A stretch of DNA of 64,000 bases from Zea mays (Eukaryota; Streptophyta; Magnoliopsida; Poales; Poaceae): contig NC_050097.1 of NCBI RefSeq assembly GCF_902167145.1, positions 111,571,982 to 111,635,981 on the forward strand, written 5' to 3'. Numbering within the stretch: position 1 is the first letter of the stretch; the number at the start of each line of letters is the position of its first letter. The notes beneath the pieces are model-generated. The model had not been told where the DNA came from and ran no database searches. It worked only from the letters and a program-made list of their open reading frames with translations. Positions 11,744-23,819 of this stretch are shown piece after piece. The position numbers were made by a program, and so were the translations under genes.

Positions 11744-11869
11744 AAAACGAAGAAGAAGTAGAAGTCGAGGAAGAGAAGACTTCACCACCACCACCTGAGG
11801 AACATCAGGCAGGCAACTGTTTTTATTTTGATATCTGCGGAACAGAGCCTGATTCACCAGTAACACAAG
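11744..11869 (+). other. Acidic exon-like cassette in B 5' LTR
   Basis: It follows TTATATTTAG and ends CACAAG|GCAAGCCCC, a GC-type donor. It is 126 bases long, a multiple of three. In the shared phase it encodes NEEEVEVEEEKT, a proline-rich bridge, GNCFYFDICGTEPDSP and TQ. The matching cassette of C (123 bases) keeps nearly the same peptide with an in-frame length change. It contains no ATG, so translation would need an upstream start. Confidence 0.55.
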
Positions 11870-12500
11870 GCAAGCCCCGGTGCATTTGCCACCCCCTTGT
11901 TCCTTTTAAAATCTTTCTCATTTACTTGATGCATTAGGTGATAGGAGTTGTGTGCTAAACTATTGCTGCATCTCCTTCCTTGGATTATTTCCTAATCCCT
12001 GTTTTACAAAAGGTTTTATTATGCTTAGCTTTGTTTTAGAAAAACAAAATGTTTTGTTTTCTCAAAGATGATGTTGCAAAGTGGGTGGGATGCTTTCAAA
12101 AACAAAACTTGATGGTGGATCCATCATGGCCATGATGGGTTCAACATCAGAAAAGATGTACCTCTGCCATGTACCAAACTTTGGGTTTGAAATGATAAAG
12201 CTGAGACCGGGCGGGTGACTTGCACGAGAAGAGAGTCTCAGTGTAGTGTCTTCGTCTGTGTCGATTAAGGACCGTGTCGATGTAGGCTTGATGATCGAGG
12301 ACTCTTTAACTGGTCACATGCCTCGTCATGGGTAAGCTTTGCCTCGGGCAGACTAATACCAGAATAAGATACCACACAATGGGAGTGGAGAGATGGTGAG
12401 AGTAGCATGTACCCTCCGTGGCAAGAGGCTGGACGGTGGTGTATCTGTGCTCTCGGTTGGCGTGAACCAGATCTGGTCTTAAGAACCCCGGTGGCGAGTT

Positions 12501-12532
12501 GACATATGCAAGGGTTAAGTGCTACATATGTC
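12501..12532 (+). other. Conserved hairpin in B 5' LTR
   Basis: GACATATG and CATATGTC form perfect 8-base arms around a 16-base loop, CAAGGGTTAAGTGCTA. The same structure is at 22102-22133 (B 3' LTR), 38863-38894 (C), 50656-50687 and 57922-57953 (G). Confidence 0.7.
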
Positions 12533-13333
12533 GTGTGATTGGAGATCCTCAACTGAGTATAATCGATTCGGATCGCCGTACCTTCGTGGTTATGAAGACT
12601 TGTTCACTGCCCTATACGAAGAAATCCAGTGAACTAAAGGAATGATGAAAAGACGGCTAGTATAGGCCAAGTTCTTGAACTTGGGTAGAAAGAACTCTAG
12701 ACGCAGGTTACTTACTTAACCTGACAAGTAAAAAAAATGGATTTTTAAGGATCCACTTTTAGTAAGCATTTCAACAAACAGAGTCATTGATTATTGATAA
12801 GCCTTACCTTGACTCCCTCTAGCCAGCATACCCTTGAGAGTCTTTTCTTTAGTCGGGTAAGACTTGTTGAGTAATTCCATACTCAGGGCTTTATCCCATG
12901 TTGTTTTAGGTGAAGAAGCATCAAACTTTTGTTGCTTCTATTCAAAGGTGGTACCAAAGGAAGAGCATCAAGACTAAAGCTGCGGGAGGAAAGGATCCTC
13001 CGTAAAACTTTTGTTTAATACTTATCAGGAGGGGTTTTTGCCTCCCATGGTTTGTAATAATAATACTCAGCACTCATATATTATGTTCTGGTCTGTAATT
13101 ATATAACTATGTCTTACTTTTCAATAAAGGTAAGTTAATGTAATTGCTTTCGCATTTTCGTATCTCCGATGTGTTATAATGTCTGCGTGACGGGTGAAAC
13201 GCTCTTGGGAAAGGTAAGGAAAGCAGATATCGAACTTGTCAACTGATTCAGGGGCACCTGCAGGGTTGTCTGAGGTTCGTTGGACAAGGACAACTGTAGG
13301 TGGGCCTAATGACTTGGGAGGTTCTGTCATAGC

Positions 13334-13345
13334 TGGTATCGGAGC
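13334..13345 (+). promoter_or_regulatory. Primer-binding site of element B
   Basis: TGGTATCGGAGC starts two bases after the 5' LTR. It differs by one base from the usual plant site TGGTATCAGAGC, complementary to initiator methionine tRNA. Element C has the same variant and G the canonical form. Confidence 0.85.
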
Positions 13346-13567
13346 GAAGCCCATCTCTGCAGATAATATGAGGCATCTTCAAAAAGAATTTTCAAGACTT
13401 ATCTAGAAAATTTCTTTCTTCCTTATCTAGCTTTCTTCTGAAGAACTTATTTGAAAGACCAGATATAGAGTGCAATGTATAAAAGGTGTGAATCAACTAA
13501 GGTTGATTCTGTAATTACACATGCATCATGCTAAAAACTATGCTAATAAAATTTTCCCCCTTAAGAA

Positions 13568-14151
13568 ATGTCGCCGCACACAAGAAAGACTGCGCGCAAG
13601 TCTACCGGGCCGATTAGCGTACCCTGTCATCAACTTGCCCCACGACATGAAGATAGCAGTAGTGGTAGCAACGATTTAATTGGGGATCTGGAAGCCCAAG
13701 TGGATCAGCTTCGAACAGAACTCCGTCGCAGGAACGACATATGGGTCGCGGATGGTGAAAGAATAAATGAATTAAGAACAGACATCCGCCACCTGCAAGA
13801 TCAGCTCGCGGAACGAGATCTAGCACTCAATTGGGCGGTTAACTCTCGTTCGCTTGCTTGGGCTAAGGAGGCAAAAGCTCGAGCCCGCGTGGAGGAGCTT
13901 AGCTCAGCCGTGGATAACTTGCAGGTTTATTGTAACACTTTACATGAAGAAGTTCATGTATTGTATTCCCAACTGCACCCAATGTACCTGCGGATCCTGT
14001 CGGGATAGAAGTCGGACCTTCTGGGATAGCGGGAGAAGCCTTTGGTGGTGAACTAGACTTGTTCAGGCCCCCTCCATCTATGAAATTGGTAGATGAATGG
14101 TCTCCTACGCCCGACAGCGAGGCTACCAAAAGTGACAAGAAGCAAGAGTAG
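13568..14151 (+). pseudogene. ORF0 of element B (coiled-coil pre-gag ORF)
   Basis: The ATG at 13568 follows TTTTCCCCCTTAAG, an acceptor-like sequence. After a basic N-terminus (RKTARKSTGP) comes a predicted coiled coil with repeated heptads (DLEAQVDQLRTELRRRND; RTDIRHLQDQLAERDLAL; ARVEELSSAVDNLQ), then the motif YCNTLHEEVHVLY. The first frame stops at 14008, and the homologous C-terminal part (LFRPPPSM region) continues in another frame up to about 14151. A one-base shift near 13980 is therefore inferred by comparison with C. Function is unknown; the coiled coil suggests self-association. The strong conservation with C argues that the protein was once under selection. Confidence 0.7.
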
Positions 14152-14291
14152 TATAGTGTAGAAGTAGTAGTAATGTATAATAGGTAATGTAATCCTGTTG
14201 TAAAATTCGAGTCTGTAACATTACCCTTTTTAATGTAAAATGGATGGTTTTCTTTGGCATATTATATTCTTCCAAATGTTTGTTGCCTCAG

Positions 14292-15441
14292 ATGCCCTCC
14301 AAGACTCGTTCACAGGATGGAGCAGGGACCTCCAGTGGGAGGGAAGCAACCCCGAAACCACCCCCAGTACCACCAACGTTAGCCGAGGCTATCGCTGCCT
14401 TGGTTAACGCTACGGCCGACAACACCCGCTTTCTGTGGGAAATGGCAGGGCAACAAATGCAGCAACAAGGCGGGCGGGCGTATCCGCAAGGACCCCACGA
14501 AACATCATACTTGGATTTCTCAGAGACACACCCTCCATTGTTTGTCAAGGTAGAAGATCCTCTAGAAGCGGATGAATGGATCTATGTTATCAAGCAGAAG
14601 TTCAGACTTCTCCGATGTACGGAGATTCAAAAGCCCCTATTCGCAGCACAACAATTACATGGCCTGCCAGCACCTGGTGGGGAAATTTTGTAGCCGTTCA
14701 ACCGGCTGGTCATCAAATAACTTGGGATGAGTTCAAGTTGGCTTTCCGCGAGCACTATATACCTAAAGGGGTGCTCCACATGAAGCAGGAGGAGTTTATG
14801 AAGCTGAAACAAGGTGGGGATACTGTCACTCAGCATCTCAATAAATTTAACCACTTATCCCAATATGCTATCGATCAAGTCAACACGGATTTAAAGAAGA
14901 GGAATTGTTTCATGAGAGGTCTTAATGATCGAATGCAAAGGAAGATGGCCACCTGCATTGATCTTTCCTATGGAAGGGCTATCAGTACTGCATTGGCAGT
15001 CGAGGCTAAATATACAGGCTCCGGAAAATCTAAGGGTTATGGAGGCGACAGGCCCAATCAGGGGTCTGAGAAAAGACAAAGGTTGGTAATCCGACCTTTT
15101 AATCCGAATCGCTCTTCACCGCGTCCACCCTCCTACCCTTTCAAGCAACCGGTCTTCGTTCGCCCCGCTACTGCCCCCACTCCAACAAATCAGCCGGGTG
15201 CCCCTGGCACTCGTTTCCCTGCCCTTCCCAGCTCTTCAACTGGCTGTTTCAACTGTGGAAATTCCGGACACTTTATCAAGGACTGTCCATATCAGAAGCA
15301 GAATCGATCAAGTAATCAGCAGAGTTCTGGGAATTCCGCTCAAGGAAAGGGAAATGCGGCAAGCAATATCGTGGGAAAGAATACAAAGAAAACGGGGCGG
15401 ATTTATTATACTCAAGTGGCCACAACACAGGACGGCGAACC
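14292..15441 (+). pseudogene. gag of element B, frameshifted
   Basis: The ATG at 14292 follows GTTGCCTCAG, an acceptor-like sequence. The frame covers an N-terminal proline-rich part and the start of the capsid domain, then shifts near 14660: relative to C one base is missing, so the conserved PASTWW motif moves to another frame. That second frame continues through the capsid domain (EFKLAFREHYIPKGVLHMK; FMRGLNDRMQRKMAT) and the CCHC knuckle [14 protein letters not shown] (about 15244-15285). Near 15442 a one-base insertion relative to C separates gag from the protease frame. Element C shows that gag and pol were originally one continuous frame. Confidence 0.88.
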
Positions 15442-18400
15442 GGTTAATGATGGGTATGTTTCTAGTGGCCAATCACCCTGCAATTATTCTTTTTGATTCT
15501 GGTGCTTCGTTCATAAGCATGAAATTTGTGGAGCAACATTACATTCCATACCATGAATCAAGGGAAGGGTTTAAAATTCATTCGCCTGGGGGACAAATAT
15601 TTACTAAAGAAGTGGCTTTCCAAGTGCCCGTAACATTGGCTAAACGGGACTTTCCTACTAATATGATTGTTCTGAAAGGCCAAGACATAGATGTAATTCT
15701 GGGCATGAATTGGTTGGCCCAACATAAAGCTATTCTCAATATTGAATTGAGTACTATCAAATTGAGTTATGGCCAAGAAGAGGTTCTCTTGACCATCCCC
15801 ATAGCCATTCCAGCTAAACCATTTGGCAGAGTATATGAAGCTATCATACCGGAGATCCAAGATATTCCGGTAGTATGTGAGTTCCCAGATGTTTTTCCAG
15901 AAGATTTGCTCGGATTACCTCCAGAAAGAGATGTAGAATTTGTGATTGAGTTGAAGCCCGGTACGGCTCCTATTTCTAGAAGGTCGTACCGAATGCTTCC
16001 AAATGAACTGGCAGAGCTCAAGACCCAATTACAAGATCTACTGGAGAAGGGATTCATCCGGCCAAGCTCATCGCCATGGGGATGTCCAGCCATCTTTGTC
16101 AAGAAGAAAGATCAAACACTACGGATGTGCGTGGATTATAGACCCCTTAATGAGGTTACTATAAAAAATAAGTACCCTCTTCCATGGATTGACATTCTAT
16201 TTGATCAACTGACTGGAGCGAGGGTATTCTCCAAGATTGACCTCAGATCGAGCTATCATCAGATCCGTATCCAGCCCGAAGATATACCGAAGACCGCATT
16301 CACTACGCGGTATGGTTTATTTGAATACTTGGTTATGTCTTTCGAACTAACAAATGCTCCTGCCCACTTCACCTATCTTATGAACTCGGTATTCATGCCC
16401 AAGCTGGATAAGTTTGTGGTGGTATTCATTAATGATATCTTGATATATTCCAAGAATGAAGAGGAGCATGCTCGGCATTTACGGATCGTGTTGACGCGCT
16501 TAAGGGAGCACCAATTATACGCTAAGTTCAGTAAGTGCGCGTTCTGGCTGGAAGAAATCCAATTTCTGGGACATGTATTATCTTCCAAGGGGATTGCGGT
16601 GGATCCCAGCAAAGTCAATGATATTTTGGAGTGGAAACCCCCAACCACTATACATCAAGTCCGAAGTTTCATGGGACTAGCTGGCTATTACCGCTGCTTC
16701 ATACCAGATTTTTCTAAGCTTGTGAAACCAATCACAAGTTTATTGAAAAATGATACTAAATTTAATTGGTCTTCAAAGTGTAATGAAGCCTTTGAACAAT
16801 TGAAGGTATAATTAACCACTGCTCTGGTATTGGCTCAACCTGATATTGAAAAGCCTTTTGATGTGTATTGTGACGCATCAAGCAGTGGTCTCGGCTGTGT
16901 TCTAATGCAGGAAGGCCGAGTGATAGCTTATGCTTCAAGGCAGTTGCGCTGGCATGAGGAACATTATCCAACTCATGATCTGGAGTTAGATGCAGTGGTT
17001 CATGCCCTAAAAATCTGGCGTCATTATCTGCTGGGGAATATCTGTCACATCTATACAGATCATAAAAGCCTGAAGTACATATTCACCCAGTCAGAATTAA
17101 ACATGAGACAGAGGCGATGGCTCGAGCTTATTAAAGACTATGAATTGGAAATTCATTATCATCCAGGCAAGGCCAATGTAGTGGCAGACGCACTCAGCCG
17201 TAAGGCTTCTTGTCACTGTTTTACGGTGAAGACTTTTGACAATACACTATGCAAGGAGATGGAGAAGTTAAACCTTGAAATGATCCAACAGGGAGCCTTA
17301 AATCAATTAAAGCTTGAGTCAGTCCTTTTACAAAAAATAATGGAGGCTCAAAAGGATAATGAGGGTATGAAGCACATCCATGAGAAAATAGAGGCCGGAA
17401 GAGCCGAATGTTTCAGAAAAGACGACCAAGGCATTGTATGGTTCAACAACCGCATAGTTGTGCCAGAGAATGAAGAGATCCGCCAGCAAATATTAGATGA
17501 AACACATCTTAGTCGCTATTCTATTCATCCCAGAAGCACTAAGATGTATCATGATCTAAAACAACATTATTGGTGGACAAAGATGAAAATCGAGATTGCA
17601 CGCTATGTGGCAAAATGTGACACTTGTAGGCATGTCAAAGCCATACATATGAAGACTGCTGGTCCATTACAATCTCTACCAATACCAACATGGAAATGGG
17701 AAGATATTAGCATGGACTTTGTTGTGGGATTACCCAGAATAGCAAAAGGCTTTGACTCCATTTGGGTTATCATTGACCGACTCACAAAGATCGCCCACTT
17801 CCTTCCAGTCAAAGTAAAATATCCAGTAATTACATATGCAGAACTATAAATTGCTCCTATTCTCAGTTTGCATGGTGTTCCAAAGACCATAGTGTCGGAT
17901 CGTGGACCTCAATTCGTATCCAAATTTTGGGAAGAACTTCACAAATCTTTGGGTACTAAATTGCTCCATAGTTTGGCCTATCATCCTCAAACAAGTGGTC
18001 AAACTGAGAGGATAAATCAAATACTCGAGGACATGCTACGAGCTTGTGTTCTGGAATTCCCACAGAAATGGGATGATTGTTTACCATTAGCAGAATTCTC
18101 ATATAATAATAGCTATCAAGAAAGCATTAAGATGGCTCTCTTTGAAGCTTTATATGGGCGACGGTGTCACACTCCGTTAAACTGGTCTGAACCAGGTGAA
18201 AGGAGTTTCTTCAGGCCAGATATGGTAAAGGAAACAGAAGAAAAAGTTCAACAAATAATTCATAACTTGAAGAAAGCCCAAGCTCGACAGAAAAGTTATG
18301 CAGACAAACGATGAATGCCCTTGAATTTTCTGGTGGGAGATTATGTCTATCTGGAAGTCTCCCAGGGTGTATCACGTTTCGGGGTAAAAGGGAAGCTTGC

Positions 18401-18758
18401 ACCTCGATACATTGGTCCTTTCCTTGTTCTTGAACAATGGGGACCAGTGGCATACCGACTTCAACTACCTGAAACCTTGTCTGCTGTACATAATGTGTTC
18501 CACGTGTCTCAGTTGAAGAAGTGTCTTCGGGTTCCCGATCAAACCATTGAAGTGACAGATGTTGCCCTAGAACCAGACTTGACATATTCGAAGCACCCTA
18601 TTCGAGTCTTGGATCAAAAGGACAGAATTACCCAAAGAAGAACTCTCAAATTTTACAAGATACAGTGGAACCAGCATTCAGAAGATGAGGCTACATGGGA
18701 AACTCAAGACTTTTTAGAAAATAATTTCCCAGGCTTTTTTGCCTCATGTAATTTGTGA
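15442..18758 (+). pseudogene. pol of element B (PR-RT-RH-INT-chromodomain)
   Basis: The protease motif DSGA is present, but two residues are missing just after it compared with C. The reverse transcriptase runs from about 15890, but its catalytic box reads FIND: AAT at 16431 replaces an aspartate codon, so catalysis would fail even without the stops. Other conserved glycines are also altered ([14 protein letters not shown]). RNase H, the HHCC integrase domain and integrase core follow. Nonsense codons: TAA 16809, TAA 17847, TGA 18312, all in one otherwise continuous frame. The C-terminus is a chromodomain (PIRVLDQKDRITQRR...IQWNQHSEDEATWE, about 18598-18710), expected to direct integration to marked heterochromatin. 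Confidence 0.92.
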
Positions 18759-18875
18759 CATGTATATAATTGTTGTAATAAAGGAGTGAGCCCCAAACCA
18801 CCCCTACCTTGTACCAAGAATAAGGAAATAAAAGAGTGAAGCATTTCCTTTTCCATTACTTGCCCTAGGATTTTT

Positions 18876-18914
18876 AATCTCGGGACGAGATTCTTTTATG
18901 GGGGGGGGGGAGGA
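18876..18914 (+). promoter_or_regulatory. Hairpin plus polypurine tract of element B
   Basis: AATCTCG-GGA-CGAGATT (18876-18892) is followed by a T-rich step, a run of 12 G and AGGA before the 3' LTR at 18915. This is the plus-strand priming region. Confidence 0.8.
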
Positions 18915-21900
18915 TGTAACACCCCTGGTGTTACTGTTACTAAAACTTGAGCATAACATCATAAGCATAGCATATCATGTGTTTGTCACACCTAGAATGC
19001 ATTCACTAGGCAAAAAGTTCAAACAAGTTGTGTGTATGACATTTTGTGAATAAAACCCTAGAGTAGGGTACTCAACCCTGGATTGGGTTTAATAGAGCAA
19101 ACAAGGCTTAAACAAGAGGAAACTTCAAAATTCAATTGAAATAGTCATAAAGTGTCACCATGGATGAACTTAAGCGGGATCCAAACCCTAAGAGTGCTAA
19201 AAACCCTAAATAGAACCCTGGAAAACCCTAAAGTAAAACCCTAGGGGGCTAAGTGCAAAATTAGTGCACTTTTGGACTAAAGTGCAAAAACTATAAAAGT
19301 AAGGTGTCTTAAGTCATATAGTTCACACATAAGTGGATTTGCAAGTTTAACCTTGAATTTTGGACTTATTTGCAAAAGAGCCACATTTGAACTCTATAGG
19401 CTAGGTCTGAAATTAGTGTTTTTGGACCAACTTTGAAGCCCTATAGTTTTCAAATTATGAAGTTTTTGCCCTAGGACACCACATCAAGATTGTAAAGCTA
19501 TGAAAGGAGAACAACTTTGTTTAAAGAATTTAACATTGTTGTTATGAAAAGTTTGAAGAAAAATGTGCCCAAAGTCATGCTGTCAGACTGCTAGAGTCTG
19601 AAATTCAGGTTGGCAGTGGAACTGCATGAACTTGGGGCTTGGATTTAAGCATGATCCAGTGAGAATTTGACTAGGGATGTTATAACAAATATGAAGATGG
19701 TTTATAGGTCTACAACTTTGGTGCAGAAAGATGATGATGATGCCATGGAAAATTTGGAGAAAACCTGCCCTAAACATCGGCTGTCAGGCTAACTGAAAGA
19801 GCTTCCAATGGTACATTAACCTGAACATGATCCCAGGTTCACTCCCCCTCGCCGTCGATGAGGCGCACGGATTCATGTGGTTGCCGCCGTGATTCATGCC
19901 CGGGTCAACTAGCCAACGCCAGGGGGGTCGGTAAATATCGCGCCACGGATATACTCCGGCCAATAGTTTACTCCGACCACCGTATCGGGTTAGCCACAGC
20001 ATATTTGGATGAGATCGCCGATGACAGCCGCCTCACGGCCTTGCACCACGTGCCTTGGCACATCCATCGCATCGCCGTGACTCACAGTAATCCCCCGTTC
20101 ATTGCCGATGAGCTTGCCACGGTTGTGGCCACCGAATCACCGCGCTAGTGACTTAGTCTCTATCTCCGGCCGCCGCACATCACCGTTAAATTCACTAGCC
20201 GCCGCTGAAGCATGCTATAAATTGAGAGCATCGTCGAGTCCGTAGGATAATCACACACCAAGCCACCAAGTATTACCTCCAATCGTGTACAAGAGAACTC
20301 CAATTTCGCATTTCCCCCAATCTGCTCAAGAACACCGCACGGTTTACCCTCGCCGTGGCCAGCTTGCTCCAGGTTAGTTCAAGCGCTTTGATCGTTTATT
20401 CTAGTGTCCTTAGGTCCTCCTCAAGCTTCACGACTCCTTTGATTAAACAAGATCGCCCTAAATTGCTGTGAACGCCCGTGTTCTTCCGTTGCCCATACGG
20501 TTATCGTGGGCAGGGCGTTTTAGTGCGCCATTATTGAAATCGATCTTGGGGAAACGGTCCTTAGGTCTTGAATTTGGCTTCGGCCAAAGTAGGACGCCAG
20601 TCGTTGAGCGAATTGGCCGGTACACGAGCTCGTCGGAGCTCGGCGCGTCGCCGTCCACCGTCGAGGGCTTCAGAGTGTAAAGGAATAGAAATGTAGGGCT
20701 TTTCTACAAATGTCAGTGACTCAGTCAAATAGTGTCATGACCCTGCTTCAAGTTATTCCATAAGACAAGCCCCTTTCTGCAAAATCAACACAGACGGGCG
20801 CGCGGGCACAGTTTCACCAGTAGTTGGGCTGACCTGGGCTAGATACGGTCCAGCACTATTCATGACTTTTTTCTTTTCTTTTTCTACTAGAGCTAAAGAA
20901 ATTCTAGAAAATTGTAGAAAAATGATAAAATTACCAAACCAATTTTACTAGGTCTCTAATTTCCTATAGTATTTAATAAAAATAGTTACTTGATTTTTAG
21001 TCCAAAAAGGAAATTATAGAGTATTTAAAACAGCCTAAGACCATGCTTTTGGATTTTTAGAAAATAAATAATAAATCCAAAATTCACTAAATTCTTAGGA
21101 TAAACTTTAAATAATATTTAGAAACCTTGGGTAGAGTTTGGTATGATTTAGGCCATGTTTGATACTTAGAACCCAAAACCCTACCCCCTGCCCTGTGAAC
21201 TTCACTATTGACTCCGGAAACCCTAAGTTCTCGGAGATCCATGAAGGAAAATTGTATTCAAGACTTTAGATAATAAACTTTTATTATCTTTGCACTCTCA
21301 TGAGCATTACATAGGCATTTATTATTATGTATGGTTATATTTAGAAAACGAAGAAGAAGTAGAAGTCGAAGAAGAGAAGACTTCACCATCACCACCTGAG
21401 GAACATCAGGCAGGCAACTGTTTTTATTTTGATATCTATGGAACAGAGCCTGATTCACCAGTAACACAAGGCAAGCCCTGGTGCATTTGCCACCCCCTTG
21501 TTCCTTTTAAAATCTTTCTCACTTACTTGATGCATTAGGTGATACGAGTTGTGTGCTAAACTATTGCTGCATCTCCTTCCTTGGATTATTTCCTAATCCC
21601 TATTTTACAAAAGGTTTTCTTATGCTTAGCTTTGCTTTAGAAAAACAAAATGTTTTGTTTTCTCAAAGATGATGTTACAAAGTGGGTGGGATGCTTTCAA
21701 AAACAAAACTTGATGGTGGATCCATCATGGCCATGATGGGTTCAACATAAGAAAAGATGTACCTCTGCCAGGTACCAAACTTTGGGTTTGAAATGATAAA
21801 GCTGAGACCGGGCGGGTGACTTGCACGAGAAGAGAGTCTCGGTGTAGTGTCTCCGTCTGTGTCGATTAAGGACTGTGTCGATGTAGGCTTGATGATCGAG

Positions 21901-22931
21901 GACTCTTTAACTGGTCACATACCTCGTCATGGGTAAGCTTTGCCTCGGGCAGACTAATACCAGAATAAGATACCACACAATGGGAGTGGAGAGATGGCGA
22001 GAGTAGCGTGTACCCTCCGTGGCAAGAGGCTGGACGGTGGTGTATCTGTGCTCTCGGTTGGCGTGAACCTGATCTGGTGTTAAGAACCCAGGTGACGAGT
22101 TGACATATGCAAGGGTTAAGTGCTACATATGTCGTATGATTGGAGATCCTCGGCTGAGTATAATCGATTCGGATCGCCGTACCTTCGCGGTTATGAAGAC
22201 TTGGTCGCTGCCCTATATGTAGAAATCCAGTGAACTAAAGGGATGATGAAAAGACGGCTAGTATAGGCTAAGTGCTTGAACTAGGGTAGAAAGAACTCTA
22301 GACGCAGGTAACTTACTTAACCTGACAAGTAAAAAAATGGATTTTTAAGGATCCACTTTTAGTAAGCATTTCTGCAAACAAAGTCATTGATTATTGATAA
22401 GCCTTACCTTGACTCCCTCTAGCCAGCATACCCTTGAGAGTCTTTTCTTTAGTCGGGTAAGACTTGCTGAGTAATTCCATACTCAGGGCTTTATCCCATG
22501 TTGTTTTAGGTGAAGAAGCGGCAAACTTTTGTTGCTTCTGTTCAAAGGTGGTACCGAAGGAAGAGCATCAAGACTAAAGCTGCGGAAGGAAAGGATCCTC
22601 CGTAAAACTTTTGTTTAATACTTATTGGGAGGGGTTTTTGCCTCCCATGGTTTGTAATAATAATACTCAGCACTCATATATTATGTTCTAGTCTATAATT
22701 ATATAACTCTATCTTACTTTTCAATAAAGGTAAGTTAATGTAATTGCTTCTGCATTTTCGTATCTCCGATGTGTTATAATGTCTGCGTGACGGGTGAAAC
22801 GCTCTTGGGAAAGGTAAGGAAAGCAGATATCGAACTTGTCAAGTGATTCAGGAGCACCTGCAGAGTTGTCTGAGGTCCATTGGACAAGGACAACTGTAGG
22901 TGGGCCTAATGACTTGGGAGGTTCTGTCACA
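18915..22931 (+). mobile_element. 3' LTR of element B
   Basis: Starts TGTAACACCCC and ends GTTCTGTCACA, followed by TSD copy GAGGT (22932-22936). Feature order is as in the 5' LTR: telo-boxes (from 19053), TATA (20216-20222), acidic cassette (21345-21470, again 126 bases), hairpin (22102-22133). Confidence 0.93.
21345..21470 (+). other. Acidic exon-like cassette in B 3' LTR
   Basis: Same length and phase as at 11744-11869, bounded by ATATTTAG and CACAAG|GCAAGCCC. It differs from the 5' copy by a few substitutions and remains open. Confidence 0.55.
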
Positions 22932-22936
22932 GAGGT

Positions 22937-23795
22937 TGCACATCTTTACCCACAAGTCGTGTTACCCATTTGCCACGGAGTTGATCAGACCCCATACACC
23001 TCTACCAAGGAAGCGAGGCAGGGTACCACTACGAGGCCTTCACAAAGTTCCACTAGATTCAGAAAACCCGCTATAGTTTATAGGAAGCTCCAGTGCAGGA
23101 ATCCCTCGCCTGACCGCCATCGCAGCAAAATCAACCCAAGGACCTCCCTACACTGACCACTCCCCTACTGCCCTTGTCCCTTTTGGGTAAGGTAGTCATC
23201 CACTAGCTTTCCTAGTTAATCAGCCAAGGGCGTCCCATTAAACCCTTGTGGTAGCACTGTTTTCCTGGGTGGTTCTCCATGTTCCCATTAACATAATGAT
23301 CTTATCATGAATAGTAAATAATAAACAGATAATAAAAAGTGTAATCATCAGTAATAAATATCTCTATACCCAAATCCACATAAAGCAATAGCATGTACTA
23401 CCCAAAAATTTAGTAGTAAAACCAGTGGTGAAACAAGGTATAAAGATAGTCAAATCTAGGGTAACCTATTGGGTCCCATCAAAATTAACCTATGCAGATC
23501 ATTATGATTAATAAGAACATGAATGGGTAAAAGAAGTGATCAAGGGCACAACTTGCCTTCCACGAGCTCCTGCTCAGTAGTCTCTACCAGCTGAACCTCA
23601 GAATCCTCTGTAGCTTGCTCGTCTACTCGCATCAACACAACACATACATAGTATAGCAAAAATTAACATTACACCAAACATGTAAAAATACACAGTAATA
23701 ATCTAGACATTAAACTAAGATCACAGGAACTGGAATCATTAAATTTGGAGGTACAGATTTTAAGTTATGGATTTTCTAATGTTTTATGTGCTTAA
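22937..23795 (-). mobile_element. Solo LTR X, middle segment
   Basis: Continuation of X after element B, starting just beyond the second TSD copy. It contains the minus-strand acidic cassette (23557-23622). It ends at A 23795, where the Helitron begins; the X sequence resumes at T 32147. Confidence 0.8.
23557..23622 (-). other. Acidic exon-like cassette in X LTR
   Basis: On the minus strand GAGTAG is followed by exactly 66 bases and then GAAG|GCAAGTTG. In the shared phase it encodes EQATEDSEVQLVETTEQELV, with no stop. The cassettes of A and D are also 66 bases. Confidence 0.55.
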
Positions 23796-23819
23796 TCTGT
23801 ACTAACTATTAAGGCCCGA

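Larger units (their letters stand above)
9306..13331 (+). mobile_element. 5' LTR of element B
   Basis: Starts TGTAACACTCC and ends GTTCTGTCATA (the 3' copy ends GTTCTGTCACA). U3 carries a cluster of plant telo-box motifs (9446-9636) and a TATA box (10612). Downstream are a possible splice donor (CTCCAG|GTTAGT, 10768), the acidic exon-like cassette (11744-11869), a perfect hairpin (12501-12532) and AATAAA-like sites near 13120. Confidence 0.93.
9306..22931 (+). mobile_element. Ty3/gypsy chromovirus B, full length
   Basis: A complete but coding-dead element: 5' LTR 9306-13331, primer site 13334-13345, ORF0, gag, pol, polypurine tract and 3' LTR 18915-22931. The perfect 5-bp TSD GAGGT (9301-9305 and 22932-22936) shows it inserted as a unit. 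Both LTRs are about 4.02 kb and very similar along their whole length by eye, so the insertion is fairly young. Coding is interrupted by one-base shifts in ORF0 and gag, another at the gag-pol join, and three nonsense codons in pol. The C-terminal chromodomain places it with the chromoviruses. Confidence 0.95.
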
